The notes below the pieces were generated by a model. The model made no database searches. It saw only the letters and a program-made list of their open reading frames with translations, and was not told where the DNA came from. Shown here piece after piece: positions 17,395 through 24,801 of a stretch of 62,900 nt of DNA (its first letter is position 1; every line of letters starts with the position of its first letter). Source of the DNA: Bacteroidaceae bacterium (GTDB taxonomy: Bacteria; Bacteroidota; Bacteroidia; Bacteroidales; Bacteroidaceae); NCBI GenBank assembly GCA_017381015.1, contig JAFOCV010000091.1:1-62900 (forward strand). Reading direction: 5' to 3'. Position numbers and translations under genes: made by a program.

Positions 17395-18657
17395 TTAATC
17401 AGCAATTACGTCCTTGATACCGGTCTGGTCCTGACGAATGATTTGGAAATCAGGATGGCAATCAACGAAGGCCTTCTCAGATACCTCTGTATCTACGGGG
17501 ATGTAAGCTACCTTTAGGTTAGGACACTTTTCTACTGCCCAATCCTCAAGTTTCTTAGTGCCAGCAGGTACGTGGAACTCCTCAACACCCTGATGGTTGT
17601 AAAGATAGTTCTTGCCGATGGTTTCGGTGAACTTGAGAGTAACTGACTTCATGGCAGTGGGGATGTATATGGGCTCGTCATTGTAAACCTGATATACGAT
17701 ACCATTGTGGCTCTCAAGGAACTGGTTGTCGGGGTCTACGTACATTGCTTCTAGATTAGCAGCGTGGGTGCGAAGACCAAGAGCACTTTCACCCAATGAT
17801 TGGATATTCTTGCCAAGATAGATTTCCTTAATAGTCTCAGGAAGGTCAACGCTGGGGTCGAAGCTTGTAATCTGGAACTTACTTTCGTCGTTTAGAGTTA
17901 CGCTGAAGGGTACCATGTAACTCTCACCTGCTACCTTTATTTCGCTGAGGTTAAGGTTTGCATTGTTGCTGAAGTTTACCGCAATTTGGTCGTTCTCGTA
18001 AATGTTGCCAACAGCAGATAGAGGGAAGAAACGGTTCTTGTACTCGTCAAGTTTTTCACCTTTGATAAGGATGTTGTTTGTGGGGTCGCTTACCCACCAG
18101 TCACCATTGTTGAGCTGAACGTAGTTCCAAGCGTGACCAGCACCAAAGATACCATTAACGGTAATGATACGAAGACCCTGAGTGCGAGCCATTACGGTTA
18201 ATAGGTTAGCGTATCCCTGACAAACTGCCTTCTTGGTAGTGAATACGTCGTAGGGTTCGTTGCTACAATAGCCATCGGCATACTTGACGTTCTTTACAAT
18301 CCAGTCGAAAAGAACGCGGTGGATACGTGCTACGCTAGGATTCTTCTCCTTAGCAATAAGAGCATCAGCAAACTCCTTAATCTCATTGTACATACCGGTG
18401 GTCATCTCTTCATAAGCGGTAGAGGTAGTAGCAAAAGTACTGTCTGCACCAGGTAGTAGAGCCCATAGCTTTTCAGCAGGCATGCCACTCAAAGCCTTAG
18501 CACCATCGTCCTCGGGGAAGGCACGGGTAATGTCTGACTCGGGCTTCTGTACATTCTCAATGGGGAGCATCTCTTCTGTACCAGCAATGTCGTTGCTACA
18601 GCTAGAGAACATTCCGGCAGCTAGTGCCAAAGGAAGGATGTAGTAGATTTTTTTCAT
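17395..18657 (-). CDS. transglutaminase-like lipoprotein with leucine-rich-repeat tail
   Basis: 420 residues. Lipoprotein signal with lipobox FSSC (C20). Residues about 110-200 are a transglutaminase/protease-like core with a complete Cys-His-Asp set: C146 in AVCQGYANLL, H175 in GAGHAWNYV, D191 in WWVSDPTNN. Residues about 265-420 resemble degenerate BspA-type repeats (LGESALGLRTHAANLEAMYV). Such Bacteroidales proteins are thought to be surface peptidases or crosslinking enzymes; substrate unknown. A TATATTTG -7-like element lies at 18712-18719 upstream. Confidence 0.85.
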   Translation of the reverse strand: MKKIYYILPLALAAGMFSSCSNDIAGTEEMLPIENVQKPESDITRAFPEDDGAKALSGMPAEKLWALLPGADSTFATTSTAYEEMTTGMYNEIKEFADALIAKEKNPSVARIHRVLFDWIVKNVKYADGYCSNEPYDVFTTKKAVCQGYANLLTVMARTQGLRIITVNGIFGAGHAWNYVQLNNGDWWVSDPTNNILIKGEKLDEYKNRFFPLSAVGNIYENDQIAVNFSNNANLNLSEIKVAGESYMVPFSVTLNDESKFQITSFDPSVDLPETIKEIYLGKNIQSLGESALGLRTHAANLEAMYVDPDNQFLESHNGIVYQVYNDEPIYIPTAMKSVTLKFTETIGKNYLYNHQGVEEFHVPAGTKKLEDWAVEKCPNLKVAYIPVDTEVSEKAFVDCHPDFQIIRQDQTGIKDVIAD

Positions 18658-18851
18658 CGTTTTGGTATTAATTTTAGTTTATTATAATGTATATTCTTAC
18701 TTAAATCTTTGCAAATATACATATTAGTTCTCATATATGTGCTAATATTTAGTTAAATATTGTAAAAGTTACATTTTTTTTGGTTTCTGCTATTATTTTT
18801 GATTTCTGCTTGTCATGTCTCACGATAGAAGGTCAGAGAATTTGCACAAAA

Positions 18852-18887
18852 CAAAAAAAGAAGAGAACCCTTTTAAGATTCTCTTCT
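18852..18887 (-). terminator. terminator of tRNA-Asp
   Basis: On the minus strand AAGAGAA and TTCTCTT make a 7-bp stem followed by CTTTTTTTGT. Confidence 0.88.
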
Positions 18888-18889
18888 TG

Positions 18890-18963
18890 CGGTGCGGACG
18901 GGGCTCGAACCCGCGACCCCTAGCGTGACAGGCTAGTATTCTAACCAACTGAACTACCGCACC
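18890..18963 (-). tRNA. tRNA-Asp(GTC)
   Basis: Full cloverleaf on the minus strand: acceptor GGTGCGG/CCGCACC, anticodon stem CTAGC/GCTAG with loop CTGTCAC (anticodon GTC), T arm GCGGG-TTCGAGC-CCCGT, and discriminator G73 as required for Asp identity. The 3' CCA is not encoded. Confidence 0.97.
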
Positions 18964-18994
18964 ATTGTTGGTTGTTCTTTTTGTTTTGCGAGTG

Positions 18995-19026
18995 CAAAGG
19001 TATAACATTAAGATGAAACTGCCAAA
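18995..19026 (-). promoter_or_regulatory. promoter of tRNA-Asp
   Basis: On the minus strand: TTTG (19026-19023), then TACCTTTG (19002-18995), followed by CACTCGC. Spacing is identical to the promoters of the other two tRNA genes in the window. Confidence 0.85.
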
Positions 19027-19232
19027 TGTTTTTGCATGTTTTTTAGTTTTTAGTGGTATTTTTTGTTGTAGTAATGTGATTTAGGTGCTCTATTCTCCCT
19101 CTATTTAGAATATATAATGTATCAACGTAATCAGAGAGTCTGGTAATTATATTGTCGCATATACCGGATAAGTCGAGAAAAAACAGTAAATTTGGCACGA
19201 AAAAGTATAAATACATCATATAAGAAACATAC

Positions 19233-20267
19233 ATGATACAATTTCAATGTGATTACAACGAGGGAGCTCACCCTCAAATACTGCAACGATTGGCAGAAAC
19301 CAATATGGAGCAAACCATAGGTTATGGTGAGGACAAGTATTGTGAAGAGGCAAGAGAATTGATACGCAAGGCTTGTGATGATAGCAAAATAGATGTGCAT
19401 TTTTTGGTGGGCGGTACACAAACCAACACCACCGTCATTGCACACACATTGCGCCCATATCAGGGAGTGATAAGTGCAAAAAGCGGCCATATCAACGTGC
19501 ACGAAACTGGAGCGATAGAAGCTACGGGACACAAGGTGTTGGCAATTGACTCAGCAGATGGCAAATTGAGTGCTGAACAGATTGAGGAAGCAATGCTGGC
19601 ACATCAGAACGAGGATGGTCCTGAGCACATGGTACAACCAGGTATGGTATACATCTCTATGCCCACAGAGGTAGGTACCATATATACCAGTGACGAACTA
19701 CGTGTCATTAGCCAGGTATGTAACAAGTACGATTTGCCATTGTTTGTAGATGGTGCACGTTTGGGATATGGTTTGTGCTCGCCCCAAAGCGACCTTACAT
19801 TGCCTTTACTGACACAATTGGCCGATGTATTCTATATTGGTGGAACAAAGGTGGGAGCATTGTTTGGCGAAGCCGTGGTGATAAGAAACGAAAGGATGAA
19901 GCGCGACTTCCGCTATAGCATCAAGAGACACGGAGGTATGCTGGCAAAGGGACGTTTGCTGGGTATACAATTTGCTACCCTCTTTACAGATGGAATGTAC
20001 ATGCACATAGCTCAGCATGCTATTGACCAGGCAATGCGTATAAGGTCTGCTCTCCATGGCAAGGGTATTACATTCCTGATAGATAGCCCTACCAATCAGC
20101 AATTTCCAATCTTTAGCAATTATCAATTGGAACTACTGAGCCAGAAATACCTCTTCTCCATTTGGCAAAAGGTGGACGATAGTCATACAGCCGTGCGCAT
20201 CTGTACCAGTTGGGCAACAAAGACCGAGAACGTAGACCAGCTCATCAAAGATATAGAAGAGCTCTGA
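19233..20267 (+). CDS. low-specificity L-threonine aldolase family enzyme
   Basis: 344 residues, PLP fold type I. Cleaves L-threonine or allo-threonine to glycine and acetaldehyde, or a related beta-hydroxy amino acid. Marks: FQCDYNEGAHPQIL near 4-17, FLVGGTQTNT near 57-66, FVDGARLGYG (171-180, D173 for the PLP pyridine), and YIGGTKVGALFG with the PLP lysine at K206. Glycine made here could feed the cleavage system encoded earlier in the window. A TAAATTTG -7-like element lies at 19187-19194. It is followed by a short stretch of 9-bp repeats (20302-20339) and a terminator. Confidence 0.9.
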   Translation: MIQFQCDYNEGAHPQILQRLAETNMEQTIGYGEDKYCEEARELIRKACDDSKIDVHFLVGGTQTNTTVIAHTLRPYQGVISAKSGHINVHETGAIEATGHKVLAIDSADGKLSAEQIEEAMLAHQNEDGPEHMVQPGMVYISMPTEVGTIYTSDELRVISQVCNKYDLPLFVDGARLGYGLCSPQSDLTLPLLTQLADVFYIGGTKVGALFGEAVVIRNERMKRDFRYSIKRHGGMLAKGRLLGIQFATLFTDGMYMHIAQHAIDQAMRIRSALHGKGITFLIDSPTNQQFPIFSNYQLELLSQKYLFSIWQKVDDSHTAVRICTSWATKTENVDQLIKDIEEL

Positions 20268-20381
20268 TAGCAATCTGAAAAAAACAGAGAGCTAGAATAT
20301 TAGGAGTAATCTGAGTAATCAGAATAGTCGGAATAATCCTAGAGCTTCAAGAATTCTGAAAGCCCAATATTATAAGATATT

Positions 20382-20460
20382 ATACCCTTCTTCTCGCCTC
20401 ATGACCAGCTCCTCAAACAGGGGGGGAGCAGTCATGAAGCAATAGAGGGGTATTTTTTTT
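20382..20460 (+). terminator. long hairpin terminator of the aldolase gene, reaching the purA stop
   Basis: An outer ATACCC/GGGTAT stem encloses TCATGACCAGCTCC/GGAGCAGTCATGA; a run of eight T follows. Its end overlaps the convergent purA stop codon, so it may terminate in both directions. Confidence 0.85.
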
Positions 20461-21727
20461 AGCGCTCGATTGTCTGTGCGCGGTCAGGACCAACACTTAC
20501 GATGGTGATGGGGCGCTCGAGAGCCTTCTCAAGATAATCGATATAATCCTGGAATGCCTTGGGGAACTGAGATGGAGATGTCATCTGAGTGAGGTCGGTC
20601 TGCCATCCGGGCAATTCCTCATACACAGCCTGCCAGCCTTCTGTATCGTAGGGCATTTCTGTGGTGCGTACGCCGTCCTTCTCATATGCCACACAAGCCT
20701 TGATGGTCTCGAAGGTGTCTAGCACGTCGCTCTTCATCATGATGAGCTGAGTAACACCATTAACCATGATTGCATACTTGAGGCCAACGATGTCTACCCA
20801 ACCACAACGACGGTTACGACCGGTAACAGCACCATATTCGTGGCCGATATCACGAATCTTTTCGCCAGTTTCGTCAAACAATTCAACGGGGAAAGGACCA
20901 GAACCTACGCGAGTGCTGTATGCCTTGAAGATACCAAAGATTTCGCCAATGCTATTGGGAGCTACGCCTAGACCAGTGCAAACACCACCAGTACATGTGC
21001 TAGAAGAGCTAACGAAGGGATATGTACCGTGGTCGATGTCCAACATAGTACCCTGAGCACCTTCTGCCAATACGTTCTTGCCCTCGGCCAAAGCCTTGTT
21101 GATTTCAAACTCGGTGTCGCGCAAGGGGAACTGGCTCATGTACTTGATGCCTTCCATCCACTTTTGCTCCTCCTCGGTGATATCATAGTCGGTAAAGTGA
21201 AGGTCCTTCAGGATTTGCTCGTGGCGAGCCTTCAGGGCATTGTACTTCTGTTCGAAATTGTCCTGAATGTCACCTACACGAAGACCGATACGGCTTGCCT
21301 TGTCGCTATATGTAGGACCAATGCCCTTACCAGTGGTACCAACCTTGTTCTTGCCCTTGGCAGCCTCGTAAGCACGGTCGAGTACGCGGTGAGTGGGAAG
21401 AATCAAATGGGCACGGCGGCTGATGTGCAAACGGCTCTTGAGGTCGTAGCCAGCGCTTTCCAATTCCATAGCCTCGGCCATGAACAAATCGGGAGCAATC
21501 ACACAACCATTGCCAATGATGTTGAGCTTGCCTTCGTCAAAGATACCAGAAGGAATGCTGCGCAAGACGAATTTCTTGCCTTCGAAGATAATTGTGTGAC
21601 CAGCATTGGGACCACCAGCAAATCTTGCAACTACGTCGTAGCGTGGGGTAAATACGTCTACAACCTTACCTTTACCTTCGTCGCCGAATACGATGCCTAG
21701 GAGGGCATCAACTTTTCCTTTTGTCAT
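20459..21727 (-). CDS. purA: adenylosuccinate synthetase
   Basis: 422 residues, full length. Converts IMP and aspartate to adenylosuccinate with GTP, the first committed step to AMP. Marks: GDEGKGKVVD at 15-24 (the P-loop-like GTP motif of PurA), AGGPNAGHTI near 36-45 (the catalytic His), GTTGKGIGPTYSDKASR near 127-143, and EGAQGTMLDIDHGTYPFVSSS near 220-240. It stands apart from other purine genes. Confidence 0.96.
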   Translation of the reverse strand: MTKGKVDALLGIVFGDEGKGKVVDVFTPRYDVVARFAGGPNAGHTIIFEGKKFVLRSIPSGIFDEGKLNIIGNGCVIAPDLFMAEAMELESAGYDLKSRLHISRRAHLILPTHRVLDRAYEAAKGKNKVGTTGKGIGPTYSDKASRIGLRVGDIQDNFEQKYNALKARHEQILKDLHFTDYDITEEEQKWMEGIKYMSQFPLRDTEFEINKALAEGKNVLAEGAQGTMLDIDHGTYPFVSSSSTCTGGVCTGLGVAPNSIGEIFGIFKAYSTRVGSGPFPVELFDETGEKIRDIGHEYGAVTGRNRRCGWVDIVGLKYAIMVNGVTQLIMMKSDVLDTFETIKACVAYEKDGVRTTEMPYDTEGWQAVYEELPGWQTDLTQMTSPSQFPKAFQDYIDYLEKALERPITIVSVGPDRAQTIER

Positions 21728-21775
21728 AATTGTATAGTGTTTGTTTATTGTTTTATATTGGGAGTGTCATAGGAA

Positions 21776-21869
21776 TTCGGATTAGTCTGAGTTTTCGGAA
21801 TAATCCGAGTTTTCTGAATTTTCTGAGTATTCTGAGTATTCTGAATTATCTGAATTATCTGAATTATCG
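21776..21869. repeat. 9-bp repeat array running into a coding sequence
   Basis: About ten units of the GAATTATCT/GAGTATTCT/GAATAATCC kind with period 9. The array occupies the gap before purA and continues, in frame, into the last 29 codons of the AlkD-like gene. Confidence 0.8.
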
Positions 21870-22405
21870 AGTGTTTCTATTGTTTGGAATACAGCTTTTC
21901 TCAGATACAGAGGAGCATCGCTGGGGATGGCAGATGCGTGGTCGCGCAACTCCTGTTCGGAGCGTGGCATAAGAGTACCACCTTGGCGCAAGAGTCGACA
22001 GATGGTGAGCCATCCAGCCATTGCTGCCATATCATTTTGGCCTGCTATCCATCTGAAAGCGATATCAGCAGCCCATGGTTGAGGAACCACCAATTCCATT
22101 GCAAGGAGAGAGATGGCTTCTGGGGTCTTGGCTTCGTGAACCCAGATATCGGCAACCTCGGGCAGAAACTCGTGCTTTGGAGTGAGCAATATGCCAAGCA
22201 ATTGACTCTCGCGCACGTTCTCGTTCCAAAGTCTTTGACCCAAGGCGCGGTCTTGTGCAAACTCCTTAGCGATGTTTCTGAGTCGAGGCAGTTCTATTCC
22301 CCATACCACATGGTGAGGCATGCCACCGCGACGCATTTGTGTGGAGGCAATACCATTCATGTTGGCTCTGAGTTCCTTTTTTATATTACGAATAATCTCT
22401 TCCAT
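21782..22405 (-). CDS. AlkD-like HEAT-repeat DNA alkylation repair protein
   Basis: About 207 residues from the ATG at 22405 (MEEIIRNIKKELRANMNG), overlapping the end of the DPP III gene by 20 bp; upstream in-frame starts are less likely. The body is all helix, with MRRGGMPHHVVWGIELPRLRNIAKEF near 25-50, like the AlkC/AlkD glycosylase superfamily that removes alkylated purines. I cannot confirm the catalytic Asp/Trp set. The last 29 residues are low complexity (NSDNSDNSEYSEYSENSENS...), because the 9-bp spacer repeat is read as three-codon units; the natural protein probably once ended near LRKAVFQTIETL. Confidence 0.75.
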   Translation of the reverse strand: MEEIIRNIKKELRANMNGIASTQMRRGGMPHHVVWGIELPRLRNIAKEFAQDRALGQRLWNENVRESQLLGILLTPKHEFLPEVADIWVHEAKTPEAISLLAMELVVPQPWAADIAFRWIAGQNDMAAMAGWLTICRLLRQGGTLMPRSEQELRDHASAIPSDAPLYLRKAVFQTIETLDNSDNSDNSEYSEYSENSENSDYSENSD

Positions 22406-24347
22406 ATCTGAGCATTTGTTCATCGTAGGATTCGTCATAACTGATGGCAACATCAGTAATATTGCCATTGCTATCCTTTACGAGAGAGTAGCGTGGATTG
22501 ATGAAACCTTTGTAGGGAGCAAGATTAAGCGCCTTGTAGCGACTTAAGACTTCCTCGTGTAGTTCGCTATCTATTTCAACACCATATTTCTCTACCAGTT
22601 TTCTGGCTGCTTCGGTATCTCCCTCGCTCTTGATACGCTGTACCTCGGCCAGCAATTGACCAATGTATTGGCGCAAGGTGGGGTAGTCGTTGATGACCAG
22701 TTGAGTCTTGCCATCTTTCTTGACCAACTCCATTGCAGGAGGCATGCCGAATATCTTAGCCCAATAGGATGATTGCTCCAGGCACCAGTTGGCAATGATG
22801 GCTCTGTTGCGCATGTGAGCCTCTTCAATTTGGCAATTGGGCTGAATGCGTACCAGTTGAGTCATAAGGCCATTGAGCATGTATGTGTAGTAGTTGCTCT
22901 TCCAAGCATCCATAGTGGGAGTGAGTCCTAATTGATGCATCTTTTGGTCGGCAATATAATAGAGGGCAAAGAGGTCGGCTCTGGCTTCCTCTATGGTGCT
23001 GCCATGCACACCAAGAGCATCTGCATCTACGCCAGGAAGAATGACGCCCGAACCATGTCCGAGGCATTCGTGCAAGTCGGTGTGCAAGTCATCCAATTGG
23101 TGAGCAAAATCGTTAACCATCTTCAGCACATCTTCATCGGGAATGAATTCCTGACGGAAACCATTGCCTTTGGCCGCATTATCATAAGCTTCGGTGAGAT
23201 TGCCAATGGTCACGCTCTTGCTACCATGCACAGAGCGAATCCAGTTGCTATTAGGCAGATTGATGCCAATGGCAGAACTGGGGTAAAGGTCGCCGCCCAA
23301 TATGGCAGCTTGCACCACACGAGCAGTAACGCCCTTGCATTCCTTCTTCTTGAAGCGCTCGTCTACAGGGCTGTTGTCCTCAAACCATTGAGCATTTTGG
23401 CTAAGAATCTCAGTGCGCTTTGTGGCTTCCTTGTCTAGAATATTAACGTATCCCTCCCATGAAGCTTTCAGGCCGAGAGGGTCGCCATACACTTCGGTAA
23501 ATCCGTTGACGAAATCTATTTCGCCCTCCGTCTCGGCCACCCATTCTATGGTGTATTGGTCGAAGATGTCAAGGCTTCCTGTCTGGTAGAATTTCAGAAG
23601 CAGATGGATGATGTCTTTCTGCTTCTCATTCTCGGCATACTCGAGAGCGTTTTCCAGATGAGAGCAAATACGGTTAAGCTCAGTACCATACAATCCCTGA
23701 GTATAATAGGTGTTCTCCGTCAGTGTGCCATCCGCATTGTGCTCAAGACGACTATTCATGCCATACATGACAGGTTGGTCGGGATTGGGCGCTTTAGCCT
23801 TGAGAGCATTGTAATAATCCTCAGCCTCTTTCTGAGTGACGTCAGGTGCATAATAGTTGCAAGCCGAAGCCTGGAGCAAGTCTTCTCCGCTTTGGCAAAC
23901 ACGCTTTGCAAGCACACTGGGATTGACAATGACGTTGAGCAATGTCTCAAACTCTTCTGGCTTGACCACGGGAGAGTCAATTCTGGAATAAGCCTCTCTC
24001 AACCATGCGTCGGAGAAGGCAGGAGTGAATTTGTCCGTGCTATAGTGATGGTGTATGCCATTGGCAAACCACACCTGGCGGATGTATGTGACAAAAGCCT
24101 CCCAGTCGGTGCCTTCGTGAAGGATGGAAGAGTTGTTGAGGATGTCTTCCAGAAGACGACGTATGCTGAGGTTGAACCTACAGTTTTGGTCCCAAAGAAT
24201 ATTCCTACCAGCCAATGCAGCCTCGGAGAGATGATATATGTATAGCTTTTGCTTCAAACTGAGCGAGTCAAAAGCAGGTACACGATATCTGAGCAACTGT
24301 ATGTCAGCAAATCGCACGTCTCCGTATGAGAATGTGTTATTCTTCAT
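22386..24347 (-). CDS. dipeptidyl peptidase III (M49 family)
   Basis: 653 residues from MKNNTFSYGDVRF; the ORF also opens 17 codons earlier, inside the AraC-type gene. A zinc peptidase releasing N-terminal dipeptides. The metal site is HECLGH at 426-431 (H426, E427, H431), the form found in Bacteroides DPP III rather than the eukaryotic HELLGH with an inserted residue, with E454 in EEARAD as third ligand. There is no signal peptide, so it is cytoplasmic, unlike exported relatives. It overlaps the upstream regulator gene by 11 bp and the downstream AlkD-like gene by 20 bp, so all three are probably one transcript. Confidence 0.92.
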   Translation of the reverse strand: MKNNTFSYGDVRFADIQLLRYRVPAFDSLSLKQKLYIYHLSEAALAGRNILWDQNCRFNLSIRRLLEDILNNSSILHEGTDWEAFVTYIRQVWFANGIHHHYSTDKFTPAFSDAWLREAYSRIDSPVVKPEEFETLLNVIVNPSVLAKRVCQSGEDLLQASACNYYAPDVTQKEAEDYYNALKAKAPNPDQPVMYGMNSRLEHNADGTLTENTYYTQGLYGTELNRICSHLENALEYAENEKQKDIIHLLLKFYQTGSLDIFDQYTIEWVAETEGEIDFVNGFTEVYGDPLGLKASWEGYVNILDKEATKRTEILSQNAQWFEDNSPVDERFKKKECKGVTARVVQAAILGGDLYPSSAIGINLPNSNWIRSVHGSKSVTIGNLTEAYDNAAKGNGFRQEFIPDEDVLKMVNDFAHQLDDLHTDLHECLGHGSGVILPGVDADALGVHGSTIEEARADLFALYYIADQKMHQLGLTPTMDAWKSNYYTYMLNGLMTQLVRIQPNCQIEEAHMRNRAIIANWCLEQSSYWAKIFGMPPAMELVKKDGKTQLVINDYPTLRQYIGQLLAEVQRIKSEGDTEAARKLVEKYGVEIDSELHEEVLSRYKALNLAPYKGFINPRYSLVKDSNGNITDVAISYDESYDEQMLRYGRDYS

Positions 24348-24792
24348 CTTTCTTTGTAGCAGTAGCACTTTTCTTTTGAGGAATACCATGCTCAGCACGA
24401 TAGTCGGTAGGTGTCATGCCACATTTGCGATAGAAGGCAGCATAGAAGCACTGTCTGTTGGCAAAGCCAGTAGCGTGAGCGATTTCTTCCATTCTCAAGT
24501 GAGTGAAATGCTTGTCGGTAATCATGTACATGGCCTCCTTGATGCGGAAGTCATTTACCAATTGTGAGAAATTGTCGCGATATCTCAGATGCACCACGGC
24601 GCTGATATATCTGGCGTTGTAACCAATTTCTTCTGCCATTTTTGAAGCGGTATAGTCTGCGTCTCTATACTTCTTTTCAACTACGAGTTTCAGCAATATC
24701 TTCTCGTAGATTGTTTCTACCAACTGAGTGCTGAGTGCACCAATGTAGCTAACTTCCTTTTTCTTCTTTTCAGTAATGTTATATTTTGCCAT
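24337..24792 (-). CDS. AraC-family regulator, DNA-binding domain only
   Basis: 151 residues. Residues about 30-135 are the two helix-turn-helix AraC domain: YTASKMAEEIGYNARYISAVVHLRYRDNFSQLVNDFRI, then MEEIAHATGFANRQCFYAAFYRKCGMTPTDYRAE, which carries the family signature near its end. No ligand-binding domain is present; the N-terminal 28 residues are Lys-rich. It lies between the zinc-hook protein gene (9 bp away) and the peptidase gene. Its targets are unknown; the start of this operon is one possibility. Confidence 0.88.
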   Translation of the reverse strand: MAKYNITEKKKKEVSYIGALSTQLVETIYEKILLKLVVEKKYRDADYTASKMAEEIGYNARYISAVVHLRYRDNFSQLVNDFRIKEAMYMITDKHFTHLRMEEIAHATGFANRQCFYAAFYRKCGMTPTDYRAEHGIPQKKSATATKKDEE

Positions 24793-24801
24793 GATATTAA
24801 A

